Program-made: the position numbers and the translations under genes
The notes under the pieces: model-generated
Database searches by the model: none
Told to the model about the DNA's origin: nothing
The model's input: the letters and a program-made list of their open reading frames with translations, nothing else
Part shown: in pieces, positions 1-6,553 of the stretch
Layout of the letters: every line of letters starts with the position of its first letter
Position numbering within the stretch: position 1 is the first letter of the stretch
NCBI GenBank assembly: GCA_020049615.1
Contig: JAIFKN010000150.1
Location: 1-9,944 of the forward strand
Direction of reading: 5' to 3'
Source: a bacterium
Lineage (GTDB): Bacteria; Planctomycetota; UBA11346
DNA length: 9,944 nt

Positions 1-826
<826 letters not shown>

Positions 827-942
827 GGATCGCGGCACTATGGCCCAAAGACCCACCACGCAACCACTCCCGGGGGGTCGACCGCAATCCGGCCCGTGTC
901 GCCTAATGCGTTTCCAGATTATTGCTTACATCGCATCCTTCG
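827..942 (-). other. Intergenic spacer upstream of gyrA, possible promoter region
   Basis: This 116-base spacer separates the stop of the small Cys-cluster protein from the gyrA start. The part at about 902-933 is visibly richer in A/T than its surroundings and contains TAAGCAATAAT on the minus strand, which could include a -10-like element. I could not pair it with a convincing -35 hexamer. An 8-base palindrome GGTCGACC lies at 876-883. No hairpin followed by a T-run is present, so there is no intrinsic terminator separating the upstream locus from gyrA. Confidence 0.35.
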
Positions 943-1359
943 TCACGGCTTGGCCATCTCCGCCTGCGCCTCCTCGGTCAGGTACGGGGTGATCATGCTC
1001 GGGTCCAGCCCCGGCTTGGCAGCGCAGCGCGGGCAGTGCGGATGCGGCCCCGCCCCGCCCGGCTTGGCCGCGTAGTCGTAGGCGAAGACGAACGGCTTGC
1101 CGTCGGCTCCGCGCCCCGGGCACCGCTCGTTGCTGCACTGGTAGGCCGGCCAGCAGGGTGTGCCGTCGATGTCGACGGGTCCGGCCTGGGCCATGGACGA
1201 GCGCACGATGCGCAGATCGGCCAAGCCGCCGTCGACAGGCAGGTAGGCGTTTGGAAAGGTCGCCGGCCGCGCCGTGTCGTCGCGCGACAGGTAGCTGACG
1301 GAGAAGACCAGCGCCGCGAGAGCGGCGACGACGAGGGCGGTGATGGCGAGGTTGCGCAT
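943..1359 (-). CDS. Small membrane-anchored protein with zinc-ribbon-like Cys/His cluster
   Basis: This is a 138-residue protein of unknown function. Residues 1-24 (MRNLAITALVVAALAALVFS and on) form one hydrophobic segment that should act as a membrane anchor or uncleaved signal, leaving the rest outside the cytoplasmic membrane. The exported part carries C69, then C75-x4-C80, then H106, H108 and C109-x2-C112, with the flanks TPCWPAYQC, RCPGRG and PHCPRC. Two cysteine pairs about 28 residues apart look like the two knuckles of a zinc ribbon. Metal binding is inference, and disulfides are the alternative. The start at 1359 lies one base after the TGA of the upstream pseudopilin and lacks a strong Shine-Dalgarno, so translation is probably coupled. 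A longer in-frame start at 1386 would overlap the pseudopilin and put extra residues before the hydrophobic segment, so I rejected it. Its position as last gene of the cluster suggests a role with the pseudopilins. Confidence 0.8.
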   Translation of the reverse strand: MRNLAITALVVAALAALVFSVSYLSRDDTARPATFPNAYLPVDGGLADLRIVRSSMAQAGPVDIDGTPCWPAYQCSNERCPGRGADGKPFVFAYDYAAKPGGAGPHPHCPRCAAKPGLDPSMITPYLTEEAQAEMAKP

Positions 1360-1360
1360 G

Positions 1361-1384
1361 TCAGTACTCGTTGATCCAGAAGTC
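1361..1384. repeat. 24-bp direct repeat, copy 1 (pseudopilin C-terminus and stop)
   Basis: These 24 bases are identical to 2221-2244 and encode DFWINEY plus the TGA stop of the second pseudopilin. After one mismatch (1385 against 2245) the next six bases also match. Confidence 0.85.
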
Positions 1385-2173
1385 ACCGGGCTTGTGGCGA
1401 CCCAGCGGGGAGTTGCCGGTATCGAGCTGGTAGTTGCTCTGATCGCCGGTGAGCAGGAGTTGCGAGCTCGGGTAGAGATTGTTGCCGCCGCCGACGCAGT
1501 ACATGGCCGAGCTCAGCACCTTGGTGTGGCCGTCGAGGAAGACGGTCGGGCGCCGGTAGGCCTTGTGCCAGGCATACCCCTGCAGGCCATTGAAGCCCTC
1601 GTCCGGGGATTCCCGGTTCGAGCAGAACTGCCACGGCGTCCTGCCCTTCCTGCTGAAGGTGGCCAGCCTGGCGGCGGAGGATGACGGCACGATCCCCGCG
1701 CTGAGGTCGGAGGCCGACAGCGGCTCGGCGTTGTTGTAGACGTAGTACATCGCCCCTTCGTAGGAGTTCCGGTCGGACGTGGCGCCGGAGCGGTAGCGGT
1801 AGACGTACCCCGCGCCGGCCTTGACGATGGCCGTGATCGGGGAGGCCGGGCAGGCGAACACCTTGCTGCCGCTGCTCGTCTCCATGTCGATGTAATCGTA
1901 GATGAGCATCTCCAGATCCTTGCGATGGTGCCCGCGTCCAGCCACTGAGGCGGCGCTCCAGTTATACGGCAGGTTGTCGTCCTCGCTGGCGGCGTAGCCG
2001 ATGGTGGCCATGCCGATCTGCCGCAGGTTGTTGGCGCATTTCGTCATCTGGGCCGAGTTGCGCACGATGCTGATCGCGGGCAGCAGGATGGCAGCGAGGA
2101 TGGCGATGATCGAGATGGAGACGAGCAGTTCGATCAGGGTGAACGCGCGGAGCGCGGGACGTGCTGGTATCAC
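1361..2173 (-). CDS. Pseudopilin-like protein with prepilin cleavage/methylation domain (second tandem copy)
   Basis: This is a type II secretion/type IV pilus-like prepilin of the expanded family seen in PVC bacteria. With the GTG start at 2173 it has 270 residues. A 10-residue basic leader ends in ALRA, followed by [20 protein letters not shown], the hydrophobic helix with the conserved Glu at mature position +5. The residue before the cleavage point is Ala, not the usual Gly. The exported domain has four cysteines that align with those of the neighbouring paralogue, the CPASPIT and NSYEGAMY motifs, WH-x9-LDGHTK (an H-x10-DG motif), and the C-terminus [10 protein letters not shown] chose GTG 2173 because GGAGG lies five bases upstream and the leader length is typical. 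The alternative ATG at 2218, two bases after the previous stop, has no Shine-Dalgarno and would add 15 residues. It sits about 50 bp downstream of its paralogue and ends 1 bp before the next gene. It may be a minor pseudopilin or a glycan-handling surface protein. The substrate is unknown. Confidence 0.88.
   Translation of the reverse strand: MIPARPALRAFTLIELLVSISIIAILAAILLPAISIVRNSAQMTKCANNLRQIGMATIGYAASEDDNLPYNWSAASVAGRGHHRKDLEMLIYDYIDMETSSGSKVFACPASPITAIVKAGAGYVYRYRSGATSDRNSYEGAMYYVYNNAEPLSASDLSAGIVPSSSAARLATFSRKGRTPWQFCSNRESPDEGFNGLQGYAWHKAYRRPTVFLDGHTKVLSSAMYCVGGGNNLYPSSQLLLTGDQSNYQLDTGNSPLGRHKPGDFWINEY
2121..2155. repeat. 35-bp direct repeat, copy 1 (prepilin signal region)
   Basis: This stretch is identical over 35 bases to 2999-3033. 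It encodes [12 protein letters not shown], the cleavage site and start of the helix in the second pseudopilin. The match extends in broken form into the rest of the helix (about 2061-2112 against 2939-2990). Confidence 0.85.
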
Positions 2174-2178
2174 GATGT

Positions 2179-2183
2179 CCTCC
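2179..2183 (-). promoter_or_regulatory. Ribosome binding site GGAGG deciding the GTG start at 2173
   Basis: GGAGG on the minus strand is followed by ACATC and then GTG. This is the only good Shine-Dalgarno near the 5' end of the second pseudopilin gene, and it supports the GTG start over the ATG at 2218. The first pseudopilin has a similar purine-rich site, which suggests the ribosome binding site was carried along in the duplication. Confidence 0.6.
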
Positions 2184-2220
2184 GGACGGCACAAGGCGGT
2201 GACGAGCGGATGGGGCATGA

Positions 2221-2244
2221 TCAGTACTCGTTGATCCAGAAGTC
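2221..2244. repeat. 24-bp direct repeat, copy 2 (pseudopilin C-terminus and stop)
   Basis: This is the partner of 1361-1384, at the end of the first pseudopilin gene. In both copies an ATG follows the TGA within one or two bases. Confidence 0.85.
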
Positions 2245-3063
2245 GCCGGGCCGATGCAGCCCCATCGGCAGCCTGCCGTCCCGGTCGAGCTGCCAATTGC
2301 TCTGGTCCCCGGTATGCAGTCCGCCATTGTTGGCATCGTACGCGAACAGGTTGTTGCCCCCTCCGTTGCAGTACTGGGGCGTTACGAGCGTCTTGGTGTG
2401 CCCATCGATGAACACGGTCGGACGCTTGTAGGCGCGATGCCACGAACGCCCCTGCAGTCCGGCGTAGCCATCGACCGGCGCATTGCGGTTCGAGCAGAAC
2501 TGCCATGGCGTGCGCGCCTTCTTGCTGAACGTCGCCAGCCTGGCGGCGGTGGCAGACGACGCCATGTCGAATGGCGGGGTGGCGTCGTTGTTGTTGTAGA
2601 CGTTGTACATCGCCCCCTCGTACGAGTTGTCCACCGAGAGGGTGCCCGAACGGTAGAGATAGCGGAAATCGGCACCTACCTGCGAGATGCCGGTGATGGG
2701 TGACGCTGGGCAGACGAACACCTTGCTGCCGCTGACCGACCAGGCCGTGGTGCCCAGATCCCGATCGACGTACTCGTAGATCATCATCTCCAACGGCCGC
2801 CGCTCATGGCCTCGCGCCGTCACATCGGTGGCTGTCCATACGAACGGCAGGCTCTCATCGTTGCTGGCCGCATAACCCAGCACCGCCAGGCCCATCTGGC
2901 GCAGATTGTTCGAGCATCTCATCATCTGGGCCGAGTCGCGCACCATGCTGATCGCGGGCAGCAGGATGGCCGCGAGGATGGCGATGATCGACACCACCAC
3001 GAGCAGTTCGATCAGGGTGAACGCGCGGAGCGCACTCGGCAGCGGCGTCGTGGATGATGTCAT
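2221..3063 (-). CDS. Pseudopilin-like protein with prepilin cleavage/methylation domain (first tandem copy)
   Basis: This is a 280-residue paralogue of the next gene. A 14-residue leader ends in SALRA, followed by [20 protein letters not shown] from residue 15, with the conserved Glu at residue 19 and Ala at the -1 position. After the helix come CSNNLRQMG (50-58), VCPASPIT (117-124), [13 protein letters not shown] (146-158), TPWQFCSNR (185-193), the H-x10-DG motif WHRAY...FIDGHTK (208-224), YCNGGGNN (231-238), TGDQSN (251-256) and PGDFWINEY at the end. Cysteines are at 50, 118, 190 and 232. The protein should be processed by a prepilin peptidase and assembled or held at the inner membrane with its C-terminal domain outside. 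The start is well supported by AGGAGGG seven bases upstream. It lies 35 bp after the secreted hydrolase on the same strand, so co-transcription is likely. A specific role is not known; secretion pseudopilus subunit or carbohydrate-binding surface protein are both possible. Confidence 0.9.
   Translation of the reverse strand: MTSSTTPLPSALRAFTLIELLVVVSIIAILAAILLPAISMVRDSAQMMRCSNNLRQMGLAVLGYAASNDESLPFVWTATDVTARGHERRPLEMMIYEYVDRDLGTTAWSVSGSKVFVCPASPITGISQVGADFRYLYRSGTLSVDNSYEGAMYNVYNNNDATPPFDMASSATAARLATFSKKARTPWQFCSNRNAPVDGYAGLQGRSWHRAYKRPTVFIDGHTKTLVTPQYCNGGGNNLFAYDANNGGLHTGDQSNWQLDRDGRLPMGLHRPGDFWINEY
2999..3033. repeat. 35-bp direct repeat, copy 2 (prepilin signal region)
   Basis: This is the partner of 2121-2155 in the first pseudopilin gene, identical at every base. 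Bases just outside differ (2120 against 2998, 2156 against 3034). The pair shows tandem duplication of the gene, perhaps with gene conversion at this end. Confidence 0.85.
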
Positions 3064-3070
3064 GTCCGCA

Positions 3071-3077
3071 CCCTCCT
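3071..3077 (-). promoter_or_regulatory. Strong ribosome binding site AGGAGGG of the first pseudopilin
   Basis: AGGAGGG on the minus strand stands seven bases before the ATG at 3063. It is the best Shine-Dalgarno in the window and fixes the start of the first pseudopilin. It directly abuts the hairpin at 3078-3092. Confidence 0.8.
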
Positions 3078-3092
3078 GCTGACGAGGTCAGC
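3078..3092 (-). promoter_or_regulatory. Perfect 6-3-6 inverted repeat in the hydrolase-pseudopilin spacer
   Basis: The plus strand reads GCTGACGAGGTCAGC, a perfect six-base inverted repeat around three bases. In the minus-strand transcript it would form a short GC-rich hairpin whose 3' arm touches the Shine-Dalgarno of the first pseudopilin. No U-run follows, so it is not an intrinsic terminator. It could be an mRNA processing or stability element that sets different levels of hydrolase and pseudopilins, or a protein binding site. A six-base inverted repeat can also occur by chance. Confidence 0.4.
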
Positions 3093-3098
3093 GTGTGG

Positions 3099-6000
3099 TC
3101 AGTCGCCCAGCCGGACCATGCCCCAGATCTGGGGACGGCCCCCCGGGTTGTCCCGCTTGCTCCAGGGCCAATACACCTCCCGTTTGCCGGCGGGGCCATT
3201 GACCGTCAGCATCAGGTCGATGCCGCAGGCCGCCCCGGCCTGCGGTTTGAAACCGGTGATCTGCGCTGCCGGGATCAGCGCCTCGAGGACATATCCGCCC
3301 GGCACGGCCTTGGCGAAGCTGCTCATGCCCTGGATGTCGTAGAGCGTCGCCGGGATCTCGGCGTTCCGCTTCCAGCGACCGAGGTAGACGCGCTGCTGCG
3401 CCGGTTGCGGCACCAGCCAGAACTGATGGTCGCTGGCGGCGAAGGCGCGCTGCGTGGGATTGCCTGCCGCATCAAGGAATATCTCCAGCGTATCCATCTC
3501 CCAGAAGGCCCGCGGATCGCTGCTCTGGACCAGCGAATCCCTGGCCTGTACCGCCACCGCCAGGCCCTGTTCCGACCAGGCCAGGCGGATCTCGGCGTTG
3601 GCTGCGCCCTCGGTCACGCCCACCACCCATTCCGGCAGCAGGGCGCTGGCCGGCCATTCGCCGAATTCGCCATCGGCCTTGAAGGCGGGCAGGCGCGGGA
3701 TGGTGATGACGCCCGGCTGCACGGCGGTGCGCATGGCCACCCCGTCGGCGGTGGCGATCTGCGCCCAGGCCGATTCGCCGGCCTTCCACGAGGCGTCCCA
3801 GGTGATCTGCAGCGGCAGCGACACGCTCGCGTCCGGGGCGAGTTGGCTGATCGTGAGTTCGGCCGGCTCGGCCTTCCAGCCCTTGGGCAGCTGCGGTGTC
3901 ACCGTGCCGTCCAGGGCCCGCTGCGAACGGTTGACCACGGTGACCGCCACCGCGCTGGTGCCTGGCTGGTTCCCCAGGGTCGGCACGCTGATGGTCAGGG
4001 CGGGGCCGACCAGCACGCGCAGGCGCAGCTCGCACAGGGCGCCGCCGTCATCGACCAGCACGCCGACCTCGTATTCGCCTGGCTTCGCGTTCGGCGCGAT
4101 GGTGCAGGCGAGTTCGGCCTTGGCTCCGGCACCGGGGGCTGCGACGACGGCTTGGTCGTCGGTCACGGCGGTCCAGCCGGCAGGCAGCCGCAGGCGCAGG
4201 CGTCCGCTGAGCGGCGCCTTGCGGTGGTTGGTCACCGCCACCGGGATGGCGACGCGGTCGCCGGCTGCGAGATCGAGCAGGCGCAGGCCGTCCAGCTCGT
4301 AGCAGGCCTGCTTCAGCCAGCGCTCGCCCGGATCGACGCCGACGCAGTAGACCGGCGCCAGACCGAGCTTGGCCGTCCTGCCGGCGATGGGGTTGCCGAG
4401 GAAGTCGTAGAGCTTGCCGGAAGCGAAGGTGAGCGACGGCCCCGCCTCCTGCTCCACCGTCCACAGGGCGGCAACCAGCACGCCCTGCTGCTCAAGCAGG
4501 TAGCCCCAGGTGCCGGGACCAGCGTCAAGCGGGCCGAGGTACTTCGGGTTGGGCAGGATGCGGGTCAGCGCCGACAGGGCGCAGTAGCTGAGCTTGGGCT
4601 GCACCTCGTGGTCCATGAGGCCGCAGCCATCGAAGAACACGGTCGCCTTGCTGTTGTCGAAATCGAAGAACCAGAACGACTTGTCCACCTTGTTGGCGAA
4701 CGAGATCAGCCACGAGCGCTGCAGGTACACGGCCTGCTGGAAGTGGCTGACGATGTGGCCGGCCTTGGTGTCGTAGCCGAACTCGGTCAGCCAGAACGCG
4801 CGGCTCTTGCCGTCCGCCTGGCCGGAGCGCCAGGATTCGCGCAGCAGGTCCTGGTAGGACATCTTGCGGCGCGGCCCACCGCCGCCGCCGCCGGTGTTGG
4901 CGTTGCTGCTGTTGAGCTCGGGAGTGTCGACGCCGGTGTAGTAGTGGCCGTTGACCACCTGGATGTCGGCGAAGCTGCCGTCCGCGACCATGCTGCGCAC
5001 GTCCTGCGGGAAGCAGCCAGCGCGTCCGTTCTCGACCGGCGTCACGCCGACCGCCGAGACCACCTGGGCGAAGGCCTTGTGGTAGGCGCGGTAGGTCGGC
5101 CAGTCCTTCGCACGATCCAGTTTGGCACCGTGCTTGTTCTCGTGATCGAGATCCCACTCGTTGGCCAGCTCCCAATAGGAGATGTCGGGGAAGGCCGCCA
5201 GGATCGAGGCGATGTCCTTGCGCCACTGCACCGGGACCTTGGGCACCGAGCCATCGGCGACGCCGATGGCGTCCATCAGGCAGGGCACGAAGCGCAGGTC
5301 ATGCTTGCGATAGCGCTCCTGCAGCTTGGGGTACCATGGCCAGCCGGTGAAGGCGCCGCTGCCGTCCCTGGCGTGCAGCATGGTGTTGAGCCCCCAGGCG
5401 TAGTCGCGGATCCAGCGGATGCCCGCCTTGTTCCACGCCTCGGGCGTCGACTTGCCGCCGCCGTGGGTGTTGAGGCCGTAGGGCGAGGCGTCGCGCGCAG
5501 CGGCGTCATCCGCCGGCGTCGCGCCGATCACCGCCAGGTCGAGGCTGCGCTCATCCTTGGCCCCGTCCTTCCACAGCAGGTTGACCTGCACGCGGTACAG
5601 TCCGAGGCGCGGAGTCGGCAGCGGCACGACCTGGCCGAAGGGCCTGTCCGCGATCGCCACCGCCAGCGTGCCGCTGGCCAGCGGCTTGGCCGCCGGCGCA
5701 CCGCTGCTCAGATCGATCAGCTTCCAGCCCAGTTCGCCCTCCAGCTTGCCGGCCCGCCACGAGCGTGCCGCGATGGTCACGGCGGCCGGCTCGCCGGCGA
5801 AGACGTTGGCCTCGCGCCCGCTGGCCAGCGACAGCTCGAGCAGCGGCGTACGCGGGCACTCCTTGGGCGCGTCCTTGCGCGAACCCGACGCAGGGTCGGG
5901 CTGCCAGCCCTTGAGCGCGCCGGTCGCCGGGTCGGTGTCCGCGAGATCGTACACCGCCTCGAGGCCGGCCAGGCGGATGCTCTTGGTCAAGGGGCGCTTG

Positions 6001-6473
6001 TCGTCGCCCCAGTTGTGGGTCGAGATGCCGTGGATGCGGATCGGCTGCACCCAGTCGGAGGGGATGGAGTAGGAGGATCGCTTCCATCCATCCGAAGCGT
6101 CGGGCAGGCCCCATTCGAGCTTCTTGCCTTTGACTTCGCCGCGGTTCCAGCCGTCGCGCAGGTTGATGGTCCCGCCCGGTCCCTTGTGCCAGAGAGTCAG
6201 CTTCTGCAGCCGGCCCGGCACCAGCAGCGGCTTGGCCGGCTCGGCGTTGTAGAACATGAAGCCCTTGCCGGGGAACTCGACCAGCATCTCGATGCAGCGC
6301 GTGGTGTCGGAACCGGGAGGAGCGTCCTCGACCAGTTGCACGCGCCCGCCGGCCGAGACGTATTCGCCCTGGATCCACGGCACGTCAGCGCCGGTGTCGA
6401 TGATCCGGGTGACGACGGACTCGCCGGATCTGGCGAGGCCGATGGCGAGGAGCAGGCAGAGCAGATGGCGCAT
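3099..6473 (-). CDS. Secreted multidomain glycoside hydrolase, clan GH-A-like barrel with CBM9-like C-terminus
   Basis: This 1124-residue exported enzyme probably cleaves an extracellular polysaccharide or glycan. Residues 1-19 look like a Sec signal peptide. Residues about 20-190 appear to be an N-terminal beta-sandwich, and 205-315 an Ig-like linker domain. The barrel spans about 328-640. YWELANEWD carries the Asn-Glu pair of clan GH-A with putative acid/base E439, and FWLTEFGYDT carries putative nucleophile E564. A small beta domain (to about 720) is followed by two Ig-like repeats of the NEW3 type (about 735-820 and 830-920, each with LP-x-GW). A CBM9-like domain (about 930-1124) starts FKADGEFGEW and includes EMDTLEIFLD. 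A six-glycine run at 528-533 lies in the barrel before the nucleophile. I cannot assign a GH family number; GH39-like, GH5 or an unclassified clan member are possible. The ATG at 6473 has only a weak Shine-Dalgarno but starts the signal peptide. It lies downstream of the sugar-responsive regulator and just before the pseudopilins. Confidence 0.88.
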   Translation of the reverse strand: MRHLLCLLLAIGLARSGESVVTRIIDTGADVPWIQGEYVSAGGRVQLVEDAPPGSDTTRCIEMLVEFPGKGFMFYNAEPAKPLLVPGRLQKLTLWHKGPGGTINLRDGWNRGEVKGKKLEWGLPDASDGWKRSSYSIPSDWVQPIRIHGISTHNWGDDKRPLTKSIRLAGLEAVYDLADTDPATGALKGWQPDPASGSRKDAPKECPRTPLLELSLASGREANVFAGEPAAVTIAARSWRAGKLEGELGWKLIDLSSGAPAAKPLASGTLAVAIADRPFGQVVPLPTPRLGLYRVQVNLLWKDGAKDERSLDLAVIGATPADDAAARDASPYGLNTHGGGKSTPEAWNKAGIRWIRDYAWGLNTMLHARDGSGAFTGWPWYPKLQERYRKHDLRFVPCLMDAIGVADGSVPKVPVQWRKDIASILAAFPDISYWELANEWDLDHENKHGAKLDRAKDWPTYRAYHKAFAQVVSAVGVTPVENGRAGCFPQDVRSMVADGSFADIQVVNGHYYTGVDTPELNSSNANTGGGGGGPRRKMSYQDLLRESWRSGQADGKSRAFWLTEFGYDTKAGHIVSHFQQAVYLQRSWLISFANKVDKSFWFFDFDNSKATVFFDGCGLMDHEVQPKLSYCALSALTRILPNPKYLGPLDAGPGTWGYLLEQQGVLVAALWTVEQEAGPSLTFASGKLYDFLGNPIAGRTAKLGLAPVYCVGVDPGERWLKQACYELDGLRLLDLAAGDRVAIPVAVTNHRKAPLSGRLRLRLPAGWTAVTDDQAVVAAPGAGAKAELACTIAPNAKPGEYEVGVLVDDGGALCELRLRVLVGPALTISVPTLGNQPGTSAVAVTVVNRSQRALDGTVTPQLPKGWKAEPAELTISQLAPDASVSLPLQITWDASWKAGESAWAQIATADGVAMRTAVQPGVITIPRLPAFKADGEFGEWPASALLPEWVVGVTEGAANAEIRLAWSEQGLAVAVQARDSLVQSSDPRAFWEMDTLEIFLDAAGNPTQRAFAASDHQFWLVPQPAQQRVYLGRWKRNAEIPATLYDIQGMSSFAKAVPGGYVLEALIPAAQITGFKPQAGAACGIDLMLTVNGPAGKREVYWPWSKRDNPGGRPQIWGMVRLGD
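4881..4892. repeat. (GCC)4 trinucleotide run inside the hydrolase gene
   Basis: Four GCC units on the plus strand read as four GGC glycine codons on the minus strand, followed by GGT and GGG to make six glycines (residues 528-533). The tract falls in a loop between the acid/base and nucleophile strands of the barrel. Confidence 0.7.
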
Positions 6474-6553
6474 GGCGGTTTCCGGAGGGTGTCGACTGGA
6501 TACGGCGTCGAGGGCGGCATGTGATGCCGAGGCAGGGCAAATCTGGACGGGAC
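6474..6553 (-). other. 80-bp spacer between regulator and hydrolase
   Basis: The spacer holds one perfect inverted repeat (6515-6529, listed separately) and a GTCGAC palindrome at 6491-6496. The bases just before the hydrolase ATG offer only a GGA as a weak ribosome binding site. I see no T-run after any hairpin and no clear -10/-35 pair, so it is open whether the hydrolase has its own promoter. Confidence 0.4.
6515..6529. promoter_or_regulatory. Candidate operator: perfect 6-3-6 inverted repeat upstream of the hydrolase
   Basis: CGGCATGTGATGCCG is a perfect six-base inverted repeat around GTG. It lies 42-56 bases upstream of the hydrolase start and 25 bases after the stop of the GntR/LacI-type regulator. 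Dimeric regulators of this class bind inverted repeats, so it is a plausible operator. It does not match the AraR consensus of Bacillus that I know. The binding assignment is inference from position and symmetry. Confidence 0.35.

Noticed and set aside
906..936. ATGCG/CGCAT stem after the Cys-cluster gene as a terminator
   Set aside because: Five pairs around a loop of more than 20 bases and no T-run; likely chance.
1361..2506. A long version of the second pseudopilin starting inside the first pseudopilin gene
   Set aside because: The added residues are an out-of-frame reading of the upstream gene, and would bury the prepilin signal over 100 residues from the N-terminus.
1361..3063. CRISPR or other short-repeat array in the repeated region
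   Set aside because: There are only two copies of each repeat, about 860-880 bases apart, and both lie within paralogous coding sequence.
3054..6524. A 1156-codon open frame on the plus strand opposite the hydrolase
   Set aside because: Its translation is dominated by Arg, Ala, Val, Gly, Asp and His with no recognisable motif, whereas the minus frame has a signal peptide, catalytic motifs and domains. Long antisense frames are expected in high-GC genes.
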